64,000 nt of DNA, from positions 1 through 64,000 of the forward strand of contig JAIQGK010000018.1 in the NCBI GenBank assembly GCA_020072645.1. Direction: 5' to 3'. Positions 8,945 through 17,932 of the stretch are shown here, piece by piece (the stretch's first letter is position 1; each line of letters begins with the position of its first letter). The notes below the pieces were generated by a model. It searched no databases. It was not told where the DNA came from and saw only the letters and a program-made list of their open reading frames with translations. The DNA comes from Terriglobia bacterium (GTDB lineage Bacteria > Acidobacteriota > Terriglobia > Terriglobales > Acidobacteriaceae). The translations under genes and the position numbers were made by a program.

Positions 8945-10258
8945 CTACGTTTTAGGTCCCATCAATCGCGCAGTGCGGATTGCAGCAATCTTCTCCGGAA
9001 TCTGAAACGGGTGCTCGCTCAATCCATGTACAAATTTTTCGATATCATCCAACATACTATTGGTGAAATCAGGGTAGCGATAGCGAAGCAAGCCATTGAG
9101 CAACATGAGCGTATTGCTCAATCCGAACACCTTTATTTCTCCTTGTGGGAGCTCGGCTTTAGCCCTTTCAAGTGCTTCTTGCAAGTGTCCAACCTTCCAT
9201 AAAACGCAGACAATGAAGTAGCTCACGCGCAGATAGTCCTTTCCATCTAGGCGCGCGATCAGCGCCTTCACGAACTGATCCTGTTCATGAGGAGTCACCA
9301 GCCGATCATAGAAAACCAACAATGCTTCCAAATTGTCCGACCGAAGCTGGGAAGCATTAGGATCGTTGGAGATACTCTGGTTTTTGGGAGAATTGGGATT
9401 CCATGAATCGTTCCCGACACCCGTCATCTCGCGCCCATTGACAATCAAGTGAATACTTCCCAAGCCCCCGGCGATGCGCCCGCATTTGTCGTAGCGCGCT
9501 AGCTCCGATTGCAGAACAGCAGCAATCTCTCTTTCGATGGGATTTGGGATTGAAGAAACGACTTCAAGAGATGGGACTGCCGCTGTGGCTTGAGAAGCAG
9601 ATATCACACGCACATTAACGTTTGCACGTTGCTCGTGGCCTTCGTCGTCCCTCACACCGATGGTAACGCGGACTTCTTTACCAACTTTCTTCCGGGGTAC
9701 CCCCCTGATCATGATAGTTACACTGGCCGGCAACGATGTGTTTGGCGGGATGACATGCCCGGAATGGACAGCACTGCCGTAGATATTCCGATCTACAGCC
9801 CGAAGAGAAACATCGTCGTGCAAGATTTCCCCCCGAATGCGCGGGCTGATTAGTCTCGTATTCACCAAAGCGAGGGGATTCGCAGTGCGATTTTTTACGA
9901 GAAAACGTATAGCTACCTGCGTTACGATCGAGTCATCGGCCTGTTTCGAACTTGACCAGTGGCTCTGTTGCGGAATTGCTATAAGATGAAATCTCCGACG
10001 TGCCTCAGCGGAAGCCTTCCATGCGGGTATCTCATGGATCAAGATTCCGATCCCCCGAGCCACCGCGAGCGCGGCGAACACCACTCCACCCACAATAATC
10101 CACGGGCGAGCGGTTGCTGGCACCGACGCTGCAATGCCGGGAAAAAGGAGCAGTGCGCCTGCAGATATCGCCAAACCAAAGAGCAACCAGAGCGGCAGAT
10201 CCTTAAGTATCTCTAGTATCTTCGCCGTTGTTCCAGCACTTTCCTCTACTCCTGCCAT
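8945..10258 (-). CDS. unknown two-helix membrane protein with soluble C-terminal regions
   Basis: 437 residues, family not recognised. Two hydrophobic helices near the N-terminus (about 22-45 and 52-74) follow a short amphipathic segment. Residues about 90-220 look like a beta-rich, Ig-like soluble domain (many alternating Val/Ile/Arg strands). Residues about 240-430 look helical. The paired N-terminal helices recall membrane proteins such as SieB-type superinfection exclusion proteins, but that is only a resemblance of layout. The ATG has an AGGA about ten bases upstream. Base composition seems less GC-rich than the flanking housekeeping genes, and it sits among repeats and a 520-bp gene-poor stretch, so recent acquisition is plausible. 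Confidence 0.75.
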   Translation of the reverse strand: MAGVEESAGTTAKILEILKDLPLWLLFGLAISAGALLLFPGIAASVPATARPWIIVGGVVFAALAVARGIGILIHEIPAWKASAEARRRFHLIAIPQQSHWSSSKQADDSIVTQVAIRFLVKNRTANPLALVNTRLISPRIRGEILHDDVSLRAVDRNIYGSAVHSGHVIPPNTSLPASVTIMIRGVPRKKVGKEVRVTIGVRDDEGHEQRANVNVRVISASQATAAVPSLEVVSSIPNPIEREIAAVLQSELARYDKCGRIAGGLGSIHLIVNGREMTGVGNDSWNPNSPKNQSISNDPNASQLRSDNLEALLVFYDRLVTPHEQDQFVKALIARLDGKDYLRVSYFIVCVLWKVGHLQEALERAKAELPQGEIKVFGLSNTLMLLNGLLRYRYPDFTNSMLDDIEKFVHGLSEHPFQIPEKIAAIRTARLMGPKT

Positions 10259-10781
10259 CGCTTAAATTCCTACTCTAGCTCTCTAACTGCAACTCTGATA
10301 GGACTATAGCAGGATGTTCATTCGAACCGAACCCATTCCTAGCCTCGAGGACCGCTTTAGCCTCTCTGCTCAGGCCGGGCGGAGGACTCAGCCTCCTTGT
10401 TTCCTCTGGAACGGCTTCGGGAACCAAGCCAAATGATGGCGAGACGTGCCACGCGATTTTAGGATGAGATATTGTCTTATTTCATATTGATCCGTAGGCG
10501 AACAAAAGGTAGAATAGCAGCATTTAGCAGCTAGCAATTGGCAATTGCCAAACCGCAAGAACCAAGGGCCGAAGACGGGGCGGGATCGATGAAAACACGC
10601 AGGTTTAACGCGTTTTTCAGGTCAGTTTGACGGGATTCGGGATCGATTGAACGCGAAATTTCTCGGGTGGAACGGAATAAACCCTTTGGAATCATAGTCG
10701 AGGCCAAGGGGGGTGGGCTGTTCAAAAAAACAAGATTGCCAAAATTGCCATAATTTGTAATCGCCGGAATTGGAAAACGTG
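10259..10781. other. gene-poor, AT-richer intergenic region
   Basis: About 520 bp without a supportable gene. It contains AT-rich sequence around 10455-10520 and a short self-complementary run (CAATTGGCAATTGCC near 10533). A second ATTGCC-rich patch lies near 10735-10760, just before the Cys/His protein gene. I see no tRNA, riboswitch or terminator. Confidence 0.6.
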
Positions 10782-11288
10782 ATGATGGATGATCGATACA
10801 GTCAGGAACGCCCGAAGGAGAGCCGAAAAGCGCCAGAGGCGCGCTACGCGTATTACCGGCGGTGCCAGGTGTTCCGGCGGAATGGCGTGCAGTGCAAGGC
10901 ACCGGCGGAAACTGGCTCGCAGATTTGCCACGCGCATGCTGGACAACTGGCGATGGCGGTGCGTCGCGAACGGGAACGCAGGGCGGTGCTGGCGGAGGCG
11001 GTAGCGGAGATGCGCAAACGGGGCCGGCCGGAATGCGAAATGGCCGACCTGTTTACTAGCTTCAAAGGCATTCAAGTGACGACAGCAGTGATGGCACGAG
11101 CAGTGATCTCCGGCAGGATTGACTGCAAGACTGCGGGACAGATGGTGGTGCATTTGCAGGCGATGTCAAAACTGCTGTGGGTTTACCACAGAGCTCACAG
11201 AGGAGCACAGAGAGAAAAAGCTTTAACCACGAAGGACACGAAGAAGCACGAAGGGTTGCCGCAGATTTGCGCAGATGAGCGCAGATGA
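10782..11288 (+). CDS. small Cys/His (zinc-knuckle-like) protein with repeat-encoded C-terminus
   Basis: 168 residues from the ATG at 10782 (TTG at 10770 and GTG at 10779 are alternatives). The N-terminal third has Cys-x8-Cys-x9-Cys-x-His-x-His (RRCQVFRRNGVQCKAP...ICHAHA), a likely metal site. I recall such proteins as a common multi-copy family in acidobacterial genomes, without known function. A basic helix and a helical domain (about 88-140) follow. From about residue 135 the sequence (HRAHRGAQ, KDTKKHEG, CADERR) is translated from the intergenic repeat at 11183-11298, so the native C-terminus has been replaced or extended by repeat DNA. Confidence 0.6.
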   Translation: MMDDRYSQERPKESRKAPEARYAYYRRCQVFRRNGVQCKAPAETGSQICHAHAGQLAMAVRRERERRAVLAEAVAEMRKRGRPECEMADLFTSFKGIQVTTAVMARAVISGRIDCKTAGQMVVHLQAMSKLLWVYHRAHRGAQREKALTTKDTKKHEGLPQICADERR

Positions 11289-11298
11289 GCGCAGAATG
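11183..11298. repeat. tandem CRCRRAK-family repeat ends
   Basis: Three different word arrays in series, all in the same orientation: CACAGAG three times (steps of 9 and 10 bp), CACGAAG three times (9 and 10 bp), and GCAGAT four times at about 10-bp steps. Each opens with an ACCAC- or GCCGC-type end. The array forms the 3' end of the upstream gene. No inverted partner is seen nearby. Confidence 0.75.
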
Positions 11299-11460
11299 AG
11301 CAAACCAGAAGAAATGATGCCTGTGCCCGTCGCTGTGTCAAATGATGTTTCTCTGGGACGTGTAGCTGAGCGCGGAGGCGCGGAGGTTTTGCAGTTTGCA
11401 GCGATGGCTCTTGGAGATGGAAGCCCCGCGCATAGGCCGCCGGAATTGAAAGCAGCATGA
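11296..11460 (+). CDS. possible small protein downstream of the Cys/His gene
   Basis: 54 residues from ATG at 11296 (MSKPEEMMPVPVAV...). There is no clear ribosome binding site beyond a purine-rich stretch inside the repeat. It includes ERGGAEV, which resembles translated repeat. Its stop overlaps an ATG (ATGA at 11457) opening a 27-codon frame that ends near 11540. These may be degraded remnants; I do not recognise a family. Confidence 0.25.
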   Translation: MSKPEEMMPVPVAVSNDVSLGRVAERGGAEVLQFAAMALGDGSPAHRPPELKAA

Positions 11461-11946
11461 GTGAAGTTTACGAGTTTGAATGCTTCCGCGCTGGAAGCTG
11501 CTGGCTGTTATACGTCAGCAAAAGATCTTTGACAAATTGAATAATCATTTAGGAGATGCGGTTGGGGATTTACTGTCCTTGCGCCGCAGGCCCGCGCGCA
11601 GCTGCTCCCAGCAAGCCCGCTTTTGGCTGCTGGGACGCAATGCAGCGGAGCGCGCAAAAAATCCGCGCCGCGGCTTGCCGGGGATAGGCATCGGTACTCG
11701 CGCCGATAATCCAAGTGCTTGTCCCTGATCCTTATCTATCTGGCGCGTGCGTACGGCGTCCAACCCACGAGTCTCCACGGGCCAAAAGGTTACAACTTTT
11801 TAGTACACGTCCTGGCATGCTCCATTTCCGGAAACGAAACACAGAATCGGAACCATGATTCTTGTAGACCCCAGAAACTATAGTGCTCCAGTTCGGATCC
11901 TCGGCAGAATCTCAATCCGTTTCCGCAAATCTTTGGAGGCCAAGCA
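11461..11946. other. intergenic region before the cupredoxin gene
   Basis: Nearly 490 bp with no convincing gene. Short frames on both strands at 11480-11778 mirror one another and lack ribosome binding sites. The promoter of the gene at 11947 should lie in the AT-richer part around 11790-11880, but I cannot define boxes. Confidence 0.6.
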
Positions 11947-13788
11947 ATGCACAGCAAGAAACTGCACCGTGGTTTGCCGCCGACGCTGACAGCGATATTG
12001 GCGCTGGCGATCATGATTACCCTGCTGCCCATAACTGCCGCAGCCGATGACAATACCGTCACGTTCCTGCGCACCGACCAGCCGGGAAGCTGGTTTCAGA
12101 ACGTTGCCGGTCCTATCGCCGGCACGCAATCGCTGGCCGTGGCGGCGCCTGGCGTTCAAGTCAGATTCAAAGGCAAGTCGAACGCCGTCCATACCGTTAC
12201 CAGCTTGATTTTTCCCACGGGCGCGCAGGGCATGCCCTTTGATTCCGGGACCTTGCAGAACGATGACCAGGTAAGAGTCACGCTTAAGACTCCCGGCCTG
12301 TATGTTTTTACCTGCAAAATTCACCCCTATATGTTTGCGGCAGTCATCGTTGATGATCCGGCGACACAGGGACTTGATCTGGGTGACAGCATCAGCCTGG
12401 TGAATGGGATTACAGTCCCGACGAGCAGCGACCTGGCCACGCGCCTGCTGCGGACTTTCTTCATCGCCACCAACCCAGCCAACTGGCAGGACCACAGCCT
12501 GAGCGCGTGGCATATCACTTATCCCAACGTTGACGTAAGAATCACCGGCGGCGCGGTGGTGAATCTGCCCGCGGTGCTGAACGCGCGTTATGGCAATGAC
12601 ACACCGATGGCGGCGCCTTTCAACCCCGCGACGCCCGGCGTGGGCGAAGTCTGGGTGGACACGCAATTTGAACTGACGCGGCAAAAAGACAAGCCCGGGA
12701 CCGCGACCAACGTGAACGCAACTTCATGGAAGCCGGTGCGCAAAGTGGCGTTGCCGCAAATCGACATGAACAATCCACACAACATGTGGACGGACAAAGA
12801 CCAGAAATTCATCTATCAGACGCAGTGGTTTGATTTCCGCATGACCACGTTCAACCGCACCACGGGAAAGCTGCTGCATGACGTCGAGGTGGGGCCGGAT
12901 CCTTCTCACGTGATGACGCGCACGGATACGGACCATCTGCATGTGGCGCTGGATGGCGAAGACAGCGCGTTTGCCGTGGTCCAACTGATGCCCGGCGGCG
13001 GCAGCATTGAGCGGCTCATCAACATTGATGAAGGCCATCCTCACGCCCATTGGATGGGCCATGACGGCAAGACCATGGTCACGCCCAATACGTTCAGTGA
13101 TACCTCGACCATCTTTGATTTCAATACCGATTCAGTGCGGGCCCTGGTCCATACCACCGGAGCTCTTCCCATCGCCACGGGCATGATGCCTGACGACAGC
13201 AAATACTACGTCGATAATTTCCTCGACAGCACGATTGATGTAGTCAACACCAGCACGGGAGCAATCAGCAAGACGATCAATCTCCTGGCGAACTATGATC
13301 CGATCTCGGGGGCCATCAGCGGCCCGGTTGGAGCGTTGCCCATTCAGACGCCCGTAAGCCCCGATGGAAAAGTCATGGTCACAGCCAATATTCTCACAGA
13401 CACAATCACGCTCATCGACACACAGTCTGACACTCTGGTGGCAATGCTGCTGTGCGATGCCGGCTGCCACGGCGTGCAATGGGGCGCCAAGCAAGGCGGA
13501 GGATACTACGCCTACGTCAGCAGCCAGTTCTCCAACACGCTGGAAGTAGTCGATCCAAATCCCGACGGTAGCGGCGACCTGACGCACGCCCGCGTGGTGG
13601 GCAGGATCCTGTTGAAGACCTTGCCAACCACCGCGGTCGATGACAAAAACGTCGGCCTCGACGGAATGGGTGGGCAAGGCGTGCTTCCGATTCCCTTGGT
13701 CTACAACGGCTGGGTGCAGAACCTGCCTGCCGCGTTCAAGCAGCAGCTCACGCCTGCTCAGCTGAATCCTTTTCCGCCGAAACCCTAG
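11947..13788 (+). CDS. secreted cupredoxin / beta-propeller fusion protein
   Basis: 613 residues with GGAGG nine bases before the ATG. A signal peptide occupies about residues 10-33. Residues 35-136 form a plastocyanin-like domain with a complete type-1 copper set: His82, Cys123, His126 and Met129. The C-x2-H-x2-M loop (CKIHPYM) is the short amicyanin-type loop. From about residue 260 to 590 the sequence shows repeated propeller-like strands with D-G/H-T motifs (WMGHDGKTMVTPN, TPVSPDGKVMVTAN), as in YVTN/NHL-type surface proteins. Probably a periplasmic copper electron-transfer or sensor/enzyme protein. The domain order is the reverse of nitrous oxide reductase, and no CuZ-type His set is evident. 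Monocistronic, ended by a strong terminator. The substrate is unknown. Confidence 0.8.
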   Translation: MHSKKLHRGLPPTLTAILALAIMITLLPITAAADDNTVTFLRTDQPGSWFQNVAGPIAGTQSLAVAAPGVQVRFKGKSNAVHTVTSLIFPTGAQGMPFDSGTLQNDDQVRVTLKTPGLYVFTCKIHPYMFAAVIVDDPATQGLDLGDSISLVNGITVPTSSDLATRLLRTFFIATNPANWQDHSLSAWHITYPNVDVRITGGAVVNLPAVLNARYGNDTPMAAPFNPATPGVGEVWVDTQFELTRQKDKPGTATNVNATSWKPVRKVALPQIDMNNPHNMWTDKDQKFIYQTQWFDFRMTTFNRTTGKLLHDVEVGPDPSHVMTRTDTDHLHVALDGEDSAFAVVQLMPGGGSIERLINIDEGHPHAHWMGHDGKTMVTPNTFSDTSTIFDFNTDSVRALVHTTGALPIATGMMPDDSKYYVDNFLDSTIDVVNTSTGAISKTINLLANYDPISGAISGPVGALPIQTPVSPDGKVMVTANILTDTITLIDTQSDTLVAMLLCDAGCHGVQWGAKQGGGYYAYVSSQFSNTLEVVDPNPDGSGDLTHARVVGRILLKTLPTTAVDDKNVGLDGMGGQGVLPIPLVYNGWVQNLPAAFKQQLTPAQLNPFPPKP

Positions 13789-13822
13789 CCCTTGCCCATG
13801 GCAAGTTCATCGATCACTCAAG

Positions 13823-13861
13823 CAAAGTGGCTGGCCTAAGTTGGCCGGCCACTTTGTTTTT
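13823..13861 (+). terminator. strong Rho-independent terminator
   Basis: Fourteen-bp stem, CAAAGTGGCTGGCC (13823-13836) with GGCCGGCCACTTTG (13842-13855), one G-T wobble, a TAAGT loop, followed by TTTTTT. It lies 35 bp after the cupredoxin-propeller gene. Confidence 0.9.
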
Positions 13862-13977
13862 GCTATCGTAGCCGGCATCTCCCGATTTCCAATTTGAAAC
13901 ATCATCAATTTTTTTGTCCGCGGCACCGCGCTTCATAGACTGCCAGAGGAACTACAATAGCCGCGAGGGAAAGAGCG

Positions 13978-14505
13978 ATGGAAAATCAGAAACGGCTGTG
14001 GATAGCGATGGTGTTCATGGGTGCGTTGGCGCGGTTACTGCCGCATCCGTGGAATTTCACTCCGATGATGGCGATTGGGTTGTTTGCGGGATATCAGGCG
14101 CGAAAGGCCACCACGGGTATTTTGGCCACTCTGCTTGCGCTCGCCCTAAGTGACGCCGTGATGGGCTTTTATCCCGGCTTCTGGTACGTTTACGCGGCAA
14201 CGCTGGTTCCGGTGATGCTCGGCTGGCTGATTCGTAACCGAAGTGGCGCGAGTGCAATTGCTGTGGCGGCGCTTGCTTCCAGTGTGTCGTTCTTCCTGAT
14301 CACGAATTTCATGTTCTGGGCTGCCAGCGGATGGTATCCGCACACGATGGCGGGCCTTGCGGCAAGTTATGTGGCGGGAATACCGTTCTACCAGAACCAG
14401 TTCCTGGGAGACGCGTTTTACACCGTGGCGATATTCGGCGGCTATGCTGCCCTGAGCCAGGTTTCCCTGAGCAAGGTTTGGCAGCCGGTGCGGAATGCAG
14501 CCTGA
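13978..14505 (+). CDS. DUF6580-type integral membrane protein
   Basis: 175 residues, five or six hydrophobic helices and short loops. The N-terminal FTPMMAIGLFAGYQAR and following SDAVMGFYPGFWYVY match what I recall of the DUF6580 family. Layout and size resemble S components of ECF vitamin transporters, but this is inference. Start ATG with GAGGGA upstream. Its last 11 bp overlap the BtuF-like gene, so the two are probably translated together. That supports a role in cobalamin or related vitamin uptake. No cobalamin riboswitch is recognisable in the 120-bp leader. Confidence 0.75.
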   Translation: MENQKRLWIAMVFMGALARLLPHPWNFTPMMAIGLFAGYQARKATTGILATLLALALSDAVMGFYPGFWYVYAATLVPVMLGWLIRNRSGASAIAVAALASSVSFFLITNFMFWAASGWYPHTMAGLAASYVAGIPFYQNQFLGDAFYTVAIFGGYAALSQVSLSKVWQPVRNAA

Positions 14506-15421
14506 AAAGCGCATTGTTTCTCTGCTGGCCAGCGCCACGGAAATCGTCTGTGCCCTGGGCGCCGGCAAAATGCTGGTAGGGCGCTCCCATGAGTGCGATA
14601 ACCCGGACTGGGTGCGGCAACTCCCATCCTGTACTGAACCTGCTTTTGATGTGTCCACCTCAAGTATGGAAATCGATGCGGAAGTTCGACGGCGAATCCG
14701 CGCGGGCGAACCGCTGTATCACGTTGACGGTGACTTGATCCGCGATATGCGCCCTGATTTGCTGATCACACAAGCGCATTGTGAAGTGTGCGCCGTAACT
14801 CCCGGCGACATAGAACGAAGCAGCGCCTGTACACTCACGGCGCGGCAAATTGCGCTGTCCGCTTCAACTTTGGATGACATATTCAAAAGCATCCGGGAGA
14901 TATCACAAGCGCTGGGCCTGCAGGAGCAGGGTGAGGAGCTTGTCCGTCGTGAACAACAACGCCTGGATGTGGTACGGGAAAAAGCTGCGCGTTTCCGCAG
15001 GCCAACCGTGGTGATGTTGGAATGGACAGACCCATTATTCGCCATGGGAAACTGGGGTCCGGAGCTGGTGGAAATCGCAAACGGGGAGCTGCTGCTGGGA
15101 AAAAAAGGCGAGTACTCTGCCGCCATTCCTGCTGAGCAGCTTCGCGATGCTGATCCGGAGTACTTGATTGTCGCGCCCTGCGGATTCAACCTGGAGCGGA
15201 GCCTGCAGGAACAAGCTGTACTAGAGCGGTATCCGTGGTGGCCGGAGCTGCAAGCGGTACGCAAGGGAAACCTGGTGTTTGCGGATGGCAATCTCTTCTT
15301 CAATCGCTCTGGAATGACGATCTCGCAAACGGCAGAGATCATCGCGGAAATTCTTCACGGCATCTCATTTGGTGGGACGAGCAACACGCATTGGCGGCGG
15401 CTGGAGACGGCCCGGGCGTAA
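14495..15421 (+). CDS. BtuF-like cobalamin-binding protein without signal peptide
   Basis: 308 residues of the class III periplasmic-binding fold: RIVSLLASATEIVCALGAG at the start, HECDNPDWV, the ITQAHCEVCAV segment, a linking helix around 130-165, and the second lobe (DADPEYLIVAPCGFNLERS). This is the cobalamin/iron-siderophore type (Peripla_BP_2, BtuF-like). The family normally acts in the periplasm, but the protein starts directly with strand 1 and has no signal peptide. It overlaps the DUF6580 membrane gene by 11 bp; no BtuC/BtuD genes lie nearby. Either it works in the cytosol with the membrane partner, or it has another ligand. Confidence 0.8.
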   Translation: MQPEKRIVSLLASATEIVCALGAGKMLVGRSHECDNPDWVRQLPSCTEPAFDVSTSSMEIDAEVRRRIRAGEPLYHVDGDLIRDMRPDLLITQAHCEVCAVTPGDIERSSACTLTARQIALSASTLDDIFKSIREISQALGLQEQGEELVRREQQRLDVVREKAARFRRPTVVMLEWTDPLFAMGNWGPELVEIANGELLLGKKGEYSAAIPAEQLRDADPEYLIVAPCGFNLERSLQEQAVLERYPWWPELQAVRKGNLVFADGNLFFNRSGMTISQTAEIIAEILHGISFGGTSNTHWRRLETARA

Positions 15422-15430
15422 GAACATGAA

Positions 15431-16822
15431 TTACTTTGGTTGCGATTTGGACAGGCTCGCAACTATCTCTTTAAACCCTTGTTCCTCGCGTATCCGGTCG
15501 AATGCGGCATCATCCAGCGCTTTGGCGCTTGTCATTCCCTTCTCCAGGGCTTTCTTCAGCTCCTGGAGCGCCGGCTTTTTCTCGCCCAATTGAGCGCATG
15601 CCGTGGCTGAGAGATAGCTGGCCCATGCGCTCTCCGGCTGGATGATTTCACCGGCCTGAAACATGCTTTTAGCTGAGATGAAATCTTTCTTCAGCATGGC
15701 CTGCTGGCCAGTCTCAGCGGCATAAGCAAAGGCTGAAGCCAGACCGCGCTCAATGGCCTGCCGCCGCGCAGGATTGGAGCTTTCTTGTTTGTCGCGATAA
15801 GCATCATTGACTGCCGATTCAAGTTGAGAGAAAAAATCATTCCGCTGATCTGCCCCCTGGTTGATCCCCGCAACCAGATTGCCGATCTTTTTGGTGACTT
15901 CATCCTGCAGCTCAAGCGCCGCTTTCTCATTCTTCTTGGCTTTGTGGAACTCCGCAGATTCAGCCAGAGACTTTGCCAACGCCAGTTGCGGCTTCACGTC
16001 GCGAAACGTGCTGAAGTCCTGCGCAATCTCACGATAAGCTCGCTCAGCGGCCAGAACGTCACCGGATTTCTGCTCTGCCAGCGCTTCCGCCATACGGCTC
16101 TCAAACTGCTGCGTGACAAATTCTTTATCGAGCGGCGCGATGCCTTTCACCATCGCGCGCAACTGGAGCCACGCCAAGGCGCGCTCGGCAAATCCCTTGG
16201 GCATCCAGTTGTGCGGGCCATCGTAAACCACAAACCGGCTCACCACCTTGCGCGCATCGAACGACTCTTTCAGGTGCAACTGCTCGGGATAATTAAAGTC
16301 GGTTGTGCCCGCCACCAGAAACCAGTCGCTCACATCGGGTCCGGGCAGCGTAGCGCCGTTGGGCAAGCCCGCGGAATTGGCGATCACTCCTGCAATGCAG
16401 TTCCGGCACGCCAGCGCCACGGTGGACGCTACGCGCGCGCCGCCAGAGAGGCCCGCCGTATAAATGCGTCGTGGATCGATGGCGTAGCGCTCCTTCACGT
16501 CAGCCCACAGCACGCGGATGGCGGCCGAGGGATCTTCAAAATTTCTGGAGTTATTGCTGCCCACAACAATGAATCCATACTTCTCCGCCGCCTCATGGAA
16601 CAGCTTGACGGAAACTTCTCCGCGCGCAAACGGATCAAACACCAGCAGCAGCGGCCATCTCTTTGCCGGCGAATAAGCCGAGGGGAGATAGAGAGCGTAG
16701 CTGTTCGTGGCGTCGGCAAGTGTAGCAACAGACGCGTGTACCGTGCCGGGCGCTGGCGTTTGCGCTTGAGCAACAAGGCTCAGGGCGCCAGCAAGAATCA
16801 ATATCGGGAGGAACCTTGGCAT
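15431..16822 (-). CDS. secreted alpha/beta hydrolase with C-terminal TPR-like region
   Basis: 463 residues. Signal peptide at about 1-21 (ends AQAQ). Residues 25-235 are an esterase-like alpha/beta hydrolase: nucleophile Ser126 in GLSGG, likely Asp175 (GTTDFNYP) and His204 (DGPHNWMP). Residues about 245-455 are helical with TPR-like repeats, ending in a pattern (ALDDAAFDRIREEQGFKEIV) often seen at the end of acidobacterial TPR proteins. It may hydrolyse an ester in the periplasm. No ribosome binding site is obvious before the ATG. It converges with the BtuF-like gene (9-bp gap). Confidence 0.85.
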   Translation of the reverse strand: MPRFLPILILAGALSLVAQAQTPAPGTVHASVATLADATNSYALYLPSAYSPAKRWPLLLVFDPFARGEVSVKLFHEAAEKYGFIVVGSNNSRNFEDPSAAIRVLWADVKERYAIDPRRIYTAGLSGGARVASTVALACRNCIAGVIANSAGLPNGATLPGPDVSDWFLVAGTTDFNYPEQLHLKESFDARKVVSRFVVYDGPHNWMPKGFAERALAWLQLRAMVKGIAPLDKEFVTQQFESRMAEALAEQKSGDVLAAERAYREIAQDFSTFRDVKPQLALAKSLAESAEFHKAKKNEKAALELQDEVTKKIGNLVAGINQGADQRNDFFSQLESAVNDAYRDKQESSNPARRQAIERGLASAFAYAAETGQQAMLKKDFISAKSMFQAGEIIQPESAWASYLSATACAQLGEKKPALQELKKALEKGMTSAKALDDAAFDRIREEQGFKEIVASLSKSQPK

Positions 16823-16981
16823 CTATTTATTCTGACTGACAGAATGGCAAAACGTTATCCCGCCTTACGCAAGTCCAGTGCGTCTAAGTGAACGGCTGAG
16901 TGAGTGGCTGGCTGCATCCAAAGGTATAATTTGCTATCGACTCCCCCACCAGCAGGCTCGTTTCTTTGAAGGAGATTTTTA

Positions 16982-17899
16982 ATGCTAAAGCGGCGCGACA
17001 TCCATGCGGTTTTACTTTTGCTTCTGGCTTTTTTGGGTGCAGCCCACGCACAGCAAGCCGCGCCGGCGCAACCAAAACCACGCCGTTTCCTGATGTGGAA
17101 GGCCGCGTCGCCCACTGCAACGGTGTATCTCGTCGGGTCTATTCACCTGGGCGACAGCAGCATGTACCCGCTGCCCAAAGAAGTTGAGTCTGCCTTTGCC
17201 GCCGCGAAGGCCTTGGCTGTGGAGATCAATATCAAGAACGCTGACCAGGCCAAAATGATCGGCCTGATTCAGAAATACGGTCTCTATACCCCTGACGATT
17301 CGCTGACCAAGCATCTCCCCAAAGAGACCCAGGCCGCGCTGGACGATTTCTGCACTCGCCACAACGTGCCTCGCCAGGGAATGGAACAGCTGAAACCGTG
17401 GGTAGTTGCCGTCACCATCGCTGCAATGGCATGGCAGCAGGCAGGTGAAGATCCGTCCTTTGGGATAGATATGCACTTCCTCGACGAAAGCAAGCCGCCG
17501 CAGCGGATTGACGAACTGGAAACCATGGAATCGCAGCTTGCAATCTTTGCTGAAGCCACAGAAGAAGAGCAGCAAAGCATGCTGGCCGCCACCCTGAAAC
17601 AGGGCGACAAGACCAAAGACATCATTAAGCGCACGCAGGCAGCATATGTTGCGGGCGATCCCGATGCCTTGCAAAAAGTGATGGACGAGCAGGACGACCT
17701 GGGATCAAAGAGCTTGGAGAAAAAACTTCTGGACGATCGTAACGTGGCCATGACTGGCAAGATGGAGGAATACCTCAAAGGCAAAGAGCAGATTTTTGTG
17801 GTCGTGGGCGCGGCGCACATCATCGGCCAGAAAGGCATTGCCAAACAACTGCGCGACAAGGGCTACAAAGTTGATCAAGTAGTGCTGGAAGCGAAGTAA
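16982..17899 (+). CDS. TraB/GumN (Tiki-like) family protein
   Basis: 305 residues, signal peptide about 1-24, then the TraB/GumN fold. The hallmark GSIHLGD (His55) and a C-terminal GAAHIIGQKG are the two His motifs of this putative metalloprotease family related to animal Tiki. A Glu-rich helical middle (ELETMESQLAIFAE) is typical. AGGAG eight bases before the ATG confirms the start. Monocistronic, divergent from the hydrolase gene at 15431. Substrate unknown; probably periplasmic. Confidence 0.88.
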   Translation: MLKRRDIHAVLLLLLAFLGAAHAQQAAPAQPKPRRFLMWKAASPTATVYLVGSIHLGDSSMYPLPKEVESAFAAAKALAVEINIKNADQAKMIGLIQKYGLYTPDDSLTKHLPKETQAALDDFCTRHNVPRQGMEQLKPWVVAVTIAAMAWQQAGEDPSFGIDMHFLDESKPPQRIDELETMESQLAIFAEATEEEQQSMLAATLKQGDKTKDIIKRTQAAYVAGDPDALQKVMDEQDDLGSKSLEKKLLDDRNVAMTGKMEEYLKGKEQIFVVVGAAHIIGQKGIAKQLRDKGYKVDQVVLEAK

Positions 17900-17932
17900 A
17901 ATCTGCTTCCTCCGATCGCCGCAACCCTCGCT

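Noticed and set aside
10300-10400. tRNA-like TTCGAA segment on the minus strand
   Set aside because: No acceptor stem or D arm can be paired; not a tRNA.
11480-11778. 82-, 68- and 77-residue frames on both strands
   Set aside because: Overlapping, no ribosome binding site, no recognisable domain.
13789-13977. Cobalamin riboswitch before DUF6580/BtuF-like genes
   Set aside because: No B12-box or matching core; the structure present is the terminator of the previous gene.
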